Shown: positions 1 to 7,582 of the stretch, piece by piece
How positions within the stretch are numbered: position 1 is the first letter of the stretch
Layout: each line of letters starts with the position of its first letter
Origin: Dehalococcoidia bacterium CG2_30_46_19
GTDB lineage: Bacteria > Chloroflexota > Dehalococcoidia > GIF9 > AB-539-J10
NCBI GenBank assembly: GCA_001872925.1
Contig: MNYD01000108.1
Location: 1-7,582, forward strand
DNA length: 7,582 nt
Direction of reading: 5' to 3'
The notes under the pieces: generated by a model
Told to the model about the DNA's origin: nothing
The model's database searches: none
The model's input: the letters and a program-made list of their open reading frames with translations, nothing else
Program-made: the position numbers and the translations under genes

Positions 1-1988
1 CAGTGCACAATTTACTTGATTCAGCTAAGAAGTTGGAGGGAGGTATTCGTCACTACAGCACTCACGCTGCTGGCGTTGTGATATCTCATGCCCAGTTAAC
101 TGAATATGTACCGTTACAGCCAGCGAGCAAGAGCGCCCACCATGCTGTGATGACTCAATTCCATATGGAAAACATTGCTCGCTTAGGACTGCTTAAGCTG
201 GATTTTTTGGGACTGGCTAACCTGACCATCATGGCTAAGGCTAAGCAAGTTATAGAGCAAAATCGCGGTGTTTCTCTGGATTTGCAAAATTTGCCCCTCA
301 ACGATGCCAAGACCTTCCAACTACTTTCTGCGGGAGAAACTGAAGGGGTATTCCAACTAGAGTCAGACGGCATGCGCCGCTATATAAAGGAACTTAAACC
401 CACCACCTTTAACGATATCGCTGCAATGATAGCGCTTTATCGTCCTGGACCTATGGAACAAATTGCCACCTTCATAAAAGCAAAACACGGTATCATCCCT
501 ATTCGCTATCCTCATCCCACCCTAAAGGCAATCCTCCAAGAAACATACGGAGTCATTGTTTATCAAGAGCAAGTGATGTTTATCGCCCAGACTTTAGCTG
601 GATACAGCTTGGGACAGGCTGATATTCTGCGTAAAGCCATGGGCAAAAAGATACCCGCGGTGATGAAAAAGGAGGAGAAGAATTTCGTCTCCGGAGTGAA
701 TAAGAAAGGAATATCCACCAAGTTAGCTAAAGAAGTGTTCTCCTTAATAGAACCTTTTGCTGGTTATGCCTTCAACAAGGCTCACAGCGTGAGTTATGCT
801 TTGCTTGCCTATCGTAATGCCTACCTTAAAGCAAATTACCCCGTTGAGTATATGACCGCCTTTCTTAACACCTACTTAGATAACCTGGATAAGATCCGTT
901 CAGCAATTATTGAATGCCATCGCTTGGGTATCCCGATGCTTCCCCCAGATATCAATAGTAGCCAGGCTAACTTCACTATCCAGAAGCAAGGGGAAAACAG
1001 CCCAGCCATCCGTTTCGGATTAGCCGCCATCAAAAACGTCGGCCTTTCTCCCGTTGAATCTATTTTATCTGCCCGTAGTCAGGGCAGTGTTTTTAAATCA
1101 ATAGGCGATTTCTCCCAGCGAGTCGATGTACACAACATCAACAAAAAGACACTGGAAAGCTTAATCAAAGTCGGCTGCTTCGATTCCTTGGGCAAACGGA
1201 AAACCTTACTGAAATCGCTGGATAAGGTTATCTCTCTGGCCCAAATGGAGCGAAAAAAAAGAGAGGCAGGGCAAACTACCATGTTTGATTCTTGGGCTCA
1301 AACCTCTCCCACCCCTATCACAATTGTAGGTAAGGAAGAGGATAGCGAAGTACCCGACAAGCAAAAAGTTAACTGGGAAAGGGAACTATTAGGGGTTTGT
1401 TTTTCACGCCACCCACTTGACTCGCTCTACGCTGAGCTGGGGTCAATAATCACCACCTCTTGTGGCAAAATCAATGGTGAAAGGGCTAACGAAGTGGTAG
1501 TAACTGCGGGAATGGTTACTGCTGTGCAGGAATTCCATACCCATGATCAACGCCCGTTCATTGTGGCAACGCTTGAAGATGCTGAAGGCAGCATAGAAGT
1601 CACCGCTTGGCCCAAGCTTTATGAAAACACTAAGGAATTGTGGGGAGGGGACAATATTCTCATAGTCAAAGGCGAAGTAAAAATAAGAAATGGCAGGGCC
1701 AGACTAACCTGCCAGGAAGTCCAACAATATCAAAGCCAAATTAAGAAAAAACGCCACCTTATAATAAACATTGACCAAACAAATACAAATGAATTAGATG
1801 TTAACTATCTCCGTGAAATCATTGCCATCCTGAAGGACTATCCTGGCGAGAACAAAGTCTCGCTTGTCATTATCAATGAGGATGGGTTAACTAATTTAGA
1901 AATGCCAGATTTAACGATTACCTACTGCACCGAATTAGAAGGTGAACTAGTTAATGTAATCGGAAGAAACAACTTCAGGCTCGAGTAA
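1..1988 (+). CDS. dnaE: DNA polymerase III subunit alpha, C-terminal part (5' end cut by window edge)
   Basis: Catalytic subunit of the replicative DNA polymerase (C-family), which extends the chromosome in the replisome. The reading frame is already open at base 3 and the GTG there is an internal valine codon, so the PHP domain, the first part of the palm and the true start lie upstream. Visible in order (residues counted from base 3): end of the palm with STHAAGVVIS (19-28) and KLDFLGL (65-71), whose D67 corresponds to the third catalytic aspartate of E. coli DnaE; the fingers region with MIALYRPGP, GVIVYQEQVM, ILRKAMGKK and FAGYAFNKAHS; a helix-hairpin-helix region near 340-415; an OB-fold near 495-575; and a C-terminal tail to residue 661. 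The frame is intact and ends with TAA at 1986-1988. No terminator is visible after it, and the 16S promoter starts ten bases later, so readthrough into the rRNA gene is plausible. The family assignment is very secure. Confidence 0.97.
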   Translation, partial: VHNLLDSAKKLEGGIRHYSTHAAGVVISHAQLTEYVPLQPASKSAHHAVMTQFHMENIARLGLLKLDFLGLANLTIMAKAKQVIEQNRGVSLDLQNLPLNDAKTFQLLSAGETEGVFQLESDGMRRYIKELKPTTFNDIAAMIALYRPGPMEQIATFIKAKHGIIPIRYPHPTLKAILQETYGVIVYQEQVMFIAQTLAGYSLGQADILRKAMGKKIPAVMKKEEKNFVSGVNKKGISTKLAKEVFSLIEPFAGYAFNKAHSVSYALLAYRNAYLKANYPVEYMTAFLNTYLDNLDKIRSAIIECHRLGIPMLPPDINSSQANFTIQKQGENSPAIRFGLAAIKNVGLSPVESILSARSQGSVFKSIGDFSQRVDVHNINKKTLESLIKVGCFDSLGKRKTLLKSLDKVISLAQMERKKREAGQTTMFDSWAQTSPTPITIVGKEEDSEVPDKQKVNWERELLGVCFSRHPLDSLYAELGSIITTSCGKINGERANEVVVTAGMVTAVQEFHTHDQRPFIVATLEDAEGSIEVTAWPKLYENTKELWGGDNILIVKGEVKIRNGRARLTCQEVQQYQSQIKKKRHLIINIDQTNTNELDVNYLREIIAILKDYPGENKVSLVIINEDGLTNLEMPDLTITYCTELEGELVNVIGRNNFRLE

Positions 1989-1997
1989 ACAAGAATG

Positions 1998-2026
1998 TTG
2001 ACAATTTTGGTTGGTAAGGATAGTAT
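1998..2026 (+). promoter_or_regulatory. sigma70-type promoter of the 16S rRNA gene
   Basis: A perfect -35 box TTGACA (1998-2003) is followed after exactly 17 bases by TAGTAT (2021-2026), which matches four of six positions of the -10 consensus. Transcription would start near 2033, about 14 bases before the 5' arm of the processing stem and about 43 bases before the mature 16S 5' end. A better -10 match, TAGAAT at 2027-2032, has a 23-base spacer and is less likely. The promoter starts ten bases after the dnaE stop. Placement is inferred from sequence only. Confidence 0.72.
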
Positions 2027-2046
2027 TAGAATAGATTATGGTGCAC

Positions 2047-2072
2047 ATTAACAATTAAATAGTGGAAGGAAG
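2047..2072 (+). repeat. 5' arm of the 16S precursor-processing stem (inverted repeat, 26 bp)
   Basis: This 26-base segment is the exact reverse complement of 3673-3698, with no mismatch. The two copies bracket the 16S gene, so in the primary transcript they would pair and loop out the whole 16S RNA, as do the leader-trailer stems cut by RNase III in other bacteria. The arm ends only about three bases before the predicted mature 5' end. The repeat is read directly from the sequence; its processing role is inferred from position and known rRNA maturation. Confidence 0.9.
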
Positions 2073-2075
2073 GTT

Positions 2076-3593
<1,518 letters not shown>

Positions 3594-3628
3594 CTAGGGA
3601 GTCAAAGGGTAATCTCAATGATTCCTAG
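3594..3628 (+). other. trailer hairpin directly after the 16S 3' end
   Basis: CTAGGGA (3594-3600) can pair with TTCCTAG (3622-3628), giving six Watson-Crick pairs and one G-U pair around a 21-base loop. It begins at the base after the predicted mature 3' end. It lies in the part of the precursor removed during maturation, so it may help define the 3' processing site. The pairing is visible; the role is speculative. Confidence 0.4.
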
Positions 3629-3634
3629 GTCGGT

Positions 3635-3655
3635 CAATAGATTTTAAATCTATTG
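3635..3655 (+). other. AT-rich perfect hairpin in the 16S trailer
   Basis: CAATAGATTT (3635-3644) and AAATCTATTG (3646-3655) are exact reverse complements separated by one base, so a stem of about eight pairs with a small loop can form. A run of five T lies at 3666-3670, ten bases past the stem, which is too far for a standard intrinsic terminator. Transcription must also pass 3698 for the processing stem to form. A structural element of the trailer is more likely than a terminator. Confidence 0.45.
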
Positions 3656-3672
3656 CATTATTCGCTTTTTCT

Positions 3673-3698
3673 CTTCCTTCCACTATTTAATTGTTAAT
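3673..3698 (+). repeat. 3' arm of the 16S precursor-processing stem (inverted repeat, 26 bp)
   Basis: Perfect reverse complement of 2047-2072. It lies about 79 bases past the mature 16S 3' end, so the stem is strongly asymmetric: about three bases on the 5' side against about 79 on the 3' side. Its presence means the 16S transcript extends at least to 3698. No clear terminator is visible between here and the rny promoter. Confidence 0.9.
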
Positions 3699-3762
3699 CG
3701 CTAGTCTTTAAACCGTAAAAATCTTTTCATTTGCTTCCTTTTTGTTCTCTCCTTCAAGGAAT

Positions 3763-3791
3763 TTGACGACAGCCTATTAAAAGATTATCAT
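3763..3791 (+). promoter_or_regulatory. sigma70-type promoter of rny-ymdB
   Basis: TTGACG (3763-3768, five of six matches to the -35 consensus) is separated by exactly 17 bases from TATCAT (3786-3791, five of six matches to the -10 consensus). The predicted start near 3798 gives a leader of about 44 bases before the rny ATG. No other good promoter is seen between the 16S trailer and rny, and ymdB directly abuts rny, so this promoter probably serves both genes. Confidence 0.7.
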
Positions 3792-3841
3792 TTAACCTGC
3801 AATGCAATATCTACTTTATTCTGCCGAAATGAAGAGGGAAA

Positions 3842-5368
3842 ATGGGAGATTATGTATATGTTTTGATTTGTCTTGTTCTTATCCTGGGTGTCCTTACCGG
3901 TTACTTCGTGAGACAGATAATAGCGAATCAGCAAATTCGAGGTGCCAAGAAAGAAGCACGAAGGTTACTAGATGATGCAGCGACAAAGCATAAAGAAGTT
4001 CTTCTTGAAGCCAAGGAAGAAGCTGCTAGGCTCAGAAGTACCGCTGAAACTGAAAGCAAAGAACACCGCCTGGAACTACAACGTTTAGACAATCGCCTTA
4101 CTCAAAAAGAACAGGCACTAGAACGAAAATCAGAGTTTTTTGAAAAACAAGAGCGCGAACTTAATCTCAAAGAAAGGGACATCGAAGGGATAAAGGGCGA
4201 GCTCCAAGGATTAAAGAAAAAGAAGGTAGAGCAATTAGAGGCCCTCTCCGGTATATCCAGTGAGGAAGCAAAACAACTCTTATTACAGGCTATAGAATCT
4301 GAAGTCAAAGATGAAGCAGCACGGCAAGTTCGAACCTGGGAAAACCAGGTAAAAGAGGAAGCAAACAGGCGAGCTCAAGAAATTCTAGCCACAACCGTCC
4401 AGCGGTGTACCACAGACGTTGTTTCAGAGATTACAGTTTCCACAGTTCCTTTGCCCAGCGATGAGATGAAGGGACGGCTTATTGGGCGTGAAGGTCGTAA
4501 TATTCGAGCCCTGGAGCAAGCTACCGGAGTAGACCTTATTATTGATGATACCCCTGAGGTAGTTACCATCTCTAGCTTTGATCCAGTAAAAAGAGAAGTG
4601 GCTCGGATTTCATTAGATAAACTAATACTCGATGGTCGCATTCATCCTGCTCGAATTGAAGAAGTGGTAGAGAAAGCCAAGGTTGAAGTTGAAGCTATCA
4701 TTCGCAATGCGGGTGAGCAAGCTGCCTACGAAACAGATGTCGCAGGATTGCATCCTGAACTGATCACCTTACTTGGCAAACTTAAATTCCGCACCAGCTA
4801 TGGTCAAAACGTCTTACTGCATAGCACCGAAGTGGCACACCTGGCAGGGATGCTAGCCAATGAAATTGGAGCTGATAGTGTGCTAGCCAGAAGAGCTGGC
4901 TTGCTTCACGACATTGGTAAGGCAGTGGATTACCAAGTAGAAGGTCCCCATGCTTTGATAGGCGCTGATTTGGTCAAGCAATGGGATAAATCTCCGGAAG
5001 TAGTTCAAGCAATTGCTGAGCATCACGGTGAAGCTTTAACAAGCAGCATTATCGGCTTTATTGTCGCCGCTGCTGATGCTATAAGCGGTTCACGTCCCGG
5101 TGCCAGACGTGAATCTCTGGATCAATATCTAAAACGAGTAAAGGATTTGGAAGACATAGCTAGTAGCTTCCCTGGAGTGGAGAAGACTTTTGCTATTCAA
5201 GCAGGACGTGAAGTACGCATAATGGTGAAACCAGAGGAAATCGATGATTTGACCGCAGTAAGGCTAGCCAGAGATATTTCTAAAAAAATAGAGGAGAGCT
5301 TGACCTATCCTGGGCAGATAAAGATCGTGGTGGTACGGGAGACCACGGCAGTAGACTACGCTAAGTAG
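3842..5368 (+). CDS. rny: Ribonuclease Y
   Basis: Membrane-anchored endoribonuclease that starts decay of many mRNAs in bacteria lacking RNase E. The 508 residues match the usual family length (about 510-525). In order: an N-terminal transmembrane helix (about 4-26); a long charged coiled coil rich in E, K, R and Q (about 30-190); a KH RNA-binding domain from about 200, with its GxxG loop in GRLIGREGRN (211-220); an HD metal-dependent phosphohydrolase domain with H327, the HD pair H356-D357, EHHGE (393-397) and D412; and the family's C-terminal region ending in VVVRETTAVDYAK. The ATG at 3842 keeps the whole membrane anchor and is preceded by GAGGG (3834-3838), a ribosome-binding site only three bases from the start. 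Its own promoter lies just upstream. The stop codon is immediately followed by ymdB, a neighbour pair conserved in Firmicutes and elsewhere. All domain features are intact. Confidence 0.96.
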   Translation: MGDYVYVLICLVLILGVLTGYFVRQIIANQQIRGAKKEARRLLDDAATKHKEVLLEAKEEAARLRSTAETESKEHRLELQRLDNRLTQKEQALERKSEFFEKQERELNLKERDIEGIKGELQGLKKKKVEQLEALSGISSEEAKQLLLQAIESEVKDEAARQVRTWENQVKEEANRRAQEILATTVQRCTTDVVSEITVSTVPLPSDEMKGRLIGREGRNIRALEQATGVDLIIDDTPEVVTISSFDPVKREVARISLDKLILDGRIHPARIEEVVEKAKVEVEAIIRNAGEQAAYETDVAGLHPELITLLGKLKFRTSYGQNVLLHSTEVAHLAGMLANEIGADSVLARRAGLLHDIGKAVDYQVEGPHALIGADLVKQWDKSPEVVQAIAEHHGEALTSSIIGFIVAAADAISGSRPGARRESLDQYLKRVKDLEDIASSFPGVEKTFAIQAGREVRIMVKPEEIDDLTAVRLARDISKKIEESLTYPGQIKIVVVRETTAVDYAK

Positions 5369-6154
5369 ATGGGGACAGAGACAGAATTGAAAATATTGGT
5401 GATAGGAGATGTTATTGGCAAGCCAGGTAGGGAAGCAGTCAAAAAAATTCTTCCCCATTTGCGAGATGAATACGGAATTACCCTTGCAATAGCTAACGGA
5501 GAAAATGCTGCAGGTGGGATAGGACTAACTCCTGGCACAGCAGAGGACCTTTTTGATTCCGGGGTTGATGTAATAACCTCAGGAAATCACATTTGGGCCC
5601 ACCCTGAGATTGTTCCTTATTTGAATGGCGATGCTGCTGTAATCCGTCCATTGAATTACCCCCCGATGACCCCGGGGCGGGGTTACTGGGTCAAGGATAA
5701 CATCATGGTGGTTAATCTAGTAGGACGTACTTTCGTAGGGGATTTCGATTGCCCATTTCGAGCCATGGATAAGCTATTAGATGAGCTTGATAGAAAGCCT
5801 GCTGTTATCATTGTTGATTTTCATGCTGAGGCAACTTCAGAGAAAGTAGCAATGGGTAGATATCTGGATGGACGAGTTAGTGCTGTTCTGGGAACACACA
5901 CTCACATAGGCACCATTGATGCCTGCATATTACCCAAGGGCACCGCTTATGTAACTGAAATAGGCATGGTTGGGCCGATAGATTCTGTCATTGGCGTTGA
6001 AGTAAGCAATGCGATTGATCGTTTTCTTACCCAAATGCCCAAACGCTTCTCGGTAGCCAAAGGGCAGGTTTCGTTTGATGCTATTGTAGTGGAAGCAAGC
6101 GAGGATAGTGGCAAGGCAATAGATATCAAACGTGTCCGAGAAATGGCGGATTAA
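5369..6154 (+). CDS. ymdB: YmdB-family metallophosphoesterase (TIGR00282 type)
   Basis: Binuclear-metal phosphoesterase of the calcineurin-like fold. The Bacillus subtilis homologue hydrolyses cyclic nucleotides such as 2',3'-cAMP and 3',5'-cAMP and affects biofilm and motility decisions; the substrate here is not known. Metal and active-site motifs are all present: GD (13-14), NGEN (43-46), GNH (72-74, with the likely catalytic H74), DFHAE (150-154) and GTHTHIG (175-181). The length of 261 residues is normal. The ATG starts at the base after the rny TAG, so translation is probably coupled to rny. No good ribosome-binding site precedes this ATG. An alternative TTG start at 5387, preceded by GGGGACAGAG (5371-5380), would give a protein beginning MKILVIGDVIG, which fits the usual N-terminus better. 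The stop codon at 6152-6154 lies within a possible terminator hairpin. Confidence 0.94.
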   Translation: MGTETELKILVIGDVIGKPGREAVKKILPHLRDEYGITLAIANGENAAGGIGLTPGTAEDLFDSGVDVITSGNHIWAHPEIVPYLNGDAAVIRPLNYPPMTPGRGYWVKDNIMVVNLVGRTFVGDFDCPFRAMDKLLDELDRKPAVIIVDFHAEATSEKVAMGRYLDGRVSAVLGTHTHIGTIDACILPKGTAYVTEIGMVGPIDSVIGVEVSNAIDRFLTQMPKRFSVAKGQVSFDAIVVEASEDSGKAIDIKRVREMAD

Positions 6155-6176
6155 TCAGAGTTATTCTCCGCTTTTA
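6145..6176 (+). terminator. possible weak intrinsic terminator after ymdB
   Basis: GCGGA (6146-6150) can pair with TCCGC (6167-6171), with a further G-U pair outside and AAT/ATT (6153-6155 with 6163-6165) inside. A run of four T follows at once (6172-6175). The hairpin includes the ymdB stop codon. The stem is short and the T run modest, so termination is probably partial. The independent promoter downstream supports a transcription boundary here. Confidence 0.42.
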
Positions 6177-6246
6177 GATTCACTAAGGCAAATCTGGAAG
6201 AACTTCCTCTATATCCCAAAAGGGCGAGACAAGATAAGTAGAGAGC

Positions 6247-6276
6247 TTCCTCTGATAGCCGTCGTTATGATATAAT
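6247..6276 (+). promoter_or_regulatory. extended -10 promoter of the Hdr-like gene
   Basis: TGATATAAT at 6268-6276 is a perfect extended -10 element (TG, one base, TATAAT). The -35 region is poor: TTCCTC at 6247-6252 with an 18-base spacer is the best candidate, as is typical for extended -10 promoters. Transcription would start near 6283, about 34 bases before the ATG at 6317. The downstream gene is therefore probably transcribed separately from rny-ymdB. Confidence 0.68.
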
Positions 6277-6316
6277 CCCTTGGTTGTTGAAATCTTGAAA
6301 GGAAGCGAGGGAAACA

Positions 6317-7582
6317 ATGCAAGCATTTCGTGAAATTCTGTGGAATGTTGCAGGGGGGGCGTGGGCTATTTATCCCGTAGCCCTCGTAGTAGCTCTCATT
6401 TTTGTTTACGCTATTTTTATTCGCTTTTTGAATGTTTGGCGGCGCGGTAAGCCTGAAGATAGGTTCCACCCTTTTTGGAGCAGGATAGGAAATTTCATAA
6501 AGGTTGGCGTTGTTGAAGGTCTGGTACACAAGAAATTTCTAAGGGAGTTTTATCCTGGCATAGCACATCTCCTCATCTTCTGGGGATGTGTAATCCTCTT
6601 GCTTGGCGCAGGAATAGATTTTGTCGGGCATTACTGGTTTCATTCCTGGGTTCATGGAACGCCTTTTCTAACCCAGTCCGTTATTGACGATATTGGTGGT
6701 CTCCTTGTTTTCATAGGAGCAATTATATTCATCATCCGCAGGTATGCCCAAAAACCGGGGGCATTTCAAGAGAGATTAGATAGAAGTGCTGACGACCTCA
6801 TTGCCATTAGCTTAATCTTAGCAGTGGTGATCACTGGCTTCTTTGTAGAAGCTTTCCGCATTGCTGCTGTCGAACCAGGCACGGAGGCTATCTGGAATGT
6901 ATGGTCACCACTCGGGTTAGTGATTAGCAAGGCATTCATCGGCCTCAGCACAGGAACAAATCTGGTGTTACATCAAGCATCATGGTTTTTGCACGTTATA
7001 CTCGCTGCTGGTGCTGTGGTCTACATTTCACTGTTCTACAATAAGCTAACCCACATCATCGTCGCCCCGGCAAATGTCTTTCTCCGCAGTCGGGAGCCCA
7101 AAGGGGCATTACAGCCTATTAATCTGGAGGAAGCTGAAACCTTTGGTGTGAGCAAGATTGAAGACTTCACCTGGAAGCAGCTATTGGATTTAGATGCCTG
7201 TACTCACTGCGGAAGATGCCAGGAAGCATGCCCCGCTTATATTAGCGGTCAACCCTTATCCCCCAAGAAGTTAATCCAGTCACTGAAAGAGCATCTACTG
7301 GAGGAAAGTAAATATCCATTTAAAGTTAAAGTGCCCACAACATCGTTGCTAATTCCCGAAGCAGACCCGCCTCGCTCACTTATCGGCGAGGTAATACCTG
7401 AAGATGCCATCTGGAGCTGCTGTACTTGCCGTGCATGTCAAGAAGCGTGTCCAGTTTATGTAGAGCATATTGATAAGATTGTGGATATGCGTCGTAGCCT
7501 GATTTTAGAGCAAGCCAAAGTCCCCGAATTAGCTGCACCAATATTGACCTCCATCGAAGCTAGAGGACATGTCGTCATCGGC
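6317..7582 (+). CDS. Membrane-bound heterodisulfide-reductase-like iron-sulfur oxidoreductase (3' end cut by window edge)
   Basis: The frame is open from ATG 6317 to the window end (422 codons, no stop), with GAGGG (6307-6311) five bases upstream of the start. The N-terminal half has about five hydrophobic segments (near 17-38, 82-103, 124-141, 160-183 and 222-242) and resembles the heme b membrane subunits of the NarI/HdrE/DsrM kind; H84, H219 and H226 are possible heme ligands. A soluble part follows with two [4Fe-4S] motifs, CTHCGRCQEACP (295-306) and CCTCRACQEACP (368-379), as in HdrD, DsrK and GlpC. The family normally continues with cysteine-rich CCG domains, which would lie beyond the edge. 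The architecture, an HdrE-like membrane part fused to an HdrD-like part, matches the DUF224-type proteins that in some bacteria link electron transfer flavoprotein to menaquinone, and Rv0338c-like reductases. It is probably a cytoplasmic-membrane electron carrier. The exact donor and acceptor are not determinable here, so no gene symbol is given. Confidence 0.88.
   Translation, partial: MQAFREILWNVAGGAWAIYPVALVVALIFVYAIFIRFLNVWRRGKPEDRFHPFWSRIGNFIKVGVVEGLVHKKFLREFYPGIAHLLIFWGCVILLLGAGIDFVGHYWFHSWVHGTPFLTQSVIDDIGGLLVFIGAIIFIIRRYAQKPGAFQERLDRSADDLIAISLILAVVITGFFVEAFRIAAVEPGTEAIWNVWSPLGLVISKAFIGLSTGTNLVLHQASWFLHVILAAGAVVYISLFYNKLTHIIVAPANVFLRSREPKGALQPINLEEAETFGVSKIEDFTWKQLLDLDACTHCGRCQEACPAYISGQPLSPKKLIQSLKEHLLEESKYPFKVKVPTTSLLIPEADPPRSLIGEVIPEDAIWSCCTCRACQEACPVYVEHIDKIVDMRRSLILEQAKVPELAAPILTSIEARGHVVIG

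Noticed and set aside
155..1282. Minus-strand open frames within dnaE (155-373 and 1079-1282)
   Set aside because: They are antisense shadows of a conserved, uninterrupted dnaE frame and show no domain or ribosome-binding site.
2027..2032. TAGAAT as an alternative -10 box for the 16S promoter
   Set aside because: It would need a 23-base spacer from TTGACA, which is outside the usual range; TAGTAT at 2021 gives the ideal 17.
3701..3712. boxA-like sequence TAGTCTTTAAAC
   Set aside because: It matches only part of the boxA consensus and lies downstream of the 16S gene and its processing stem, not in a leader or before a 23S gene.
3735..3761. TTCCTT/AAGGAA inverted repeat considered as the 16S terminator
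   Set aside because: The stem is six pairs with a 15-base loop, low in GC, and is followed by only three T before the rny -35 box. It does not look like an intrinsic terminator.
6209..6529. Minus-strand open frame of 106 codons
   Set aside because: It overlaps the extended -10 promoter and the start of the plus-strand Hdr-like gene, whose membrane segments and iron-sulfur motifs are clear. The minus product shows no recognisable domain.

Overview
This window looks like chromosomal DNA from a member of the Chloroflexota, most likely class Dehalococcoidia or a close relative. The main evidence is the 16S rRNA, which has Dehalococcoides-like stretches such as GCAGCAGCAGGGAATCTTGG and GGTAAAACG after the 530 loop. 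A 16S gene standing alone, without a linked 23S, also fits that group. The class-level call rests on remembered sequence patterns, not on a search. Every real gene lies on the plus strand. I see no mobile element, CRISPR array, tRNA or phage gene.

Layout: (1) bases 1-1988 hold the C-terminal 661 codons of dnaE, the alpha subunit of DNA polymerase III, cut by the left edge. (2) A sigma70-type promoter starts ten bases after the dnaE stop and drives a complete 16S rRNA gene (about 2076-3593). (3) A perfect 26-bp inverted repeat (2047-2072 with 3673-3698) brackets the 16S gene and would form its precursor-processing stem. (4) A 243-bp stretch between the 16S gene and rny holds the trailer, two small hairpins, the 3' stem arm and a good promoter. 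(5) rny (RNase Y, 3842-5368) directly abuts ymdB (YmdB-family metallophosphoesterase, 5369-6154), a pairing conserved in many bacteria. (6) After a possible terminator and an extended -10 promoter, a membrane-bound heterodisulfide-reductase-like iron-sulfur protein starts at 6317 and runs off the right edge.

Functionally the window combines replication (DnaE), translation (16S rRNA), RNA turnover and nucleotide-phosphodiester hydrolysis (RNase Y, YmdB), and membrane electron transfer (the Hdr-like protein). The 16S gene is wedged into a protein-coding neighbourhood with its own promoter and processing stem, so it is a self-contained transcription unit. I found no convincingly new multi-gene system. 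The points most worth a second look are the unusual geometry of the 16S processing stem, a change in helix 27 of the 16S rRNA that removes a highly conserved GAG triplet while the helix is kept by paired substitutions, and the possible role of the partial Hdr-like protein as a flavoprotein-to-quinone link.
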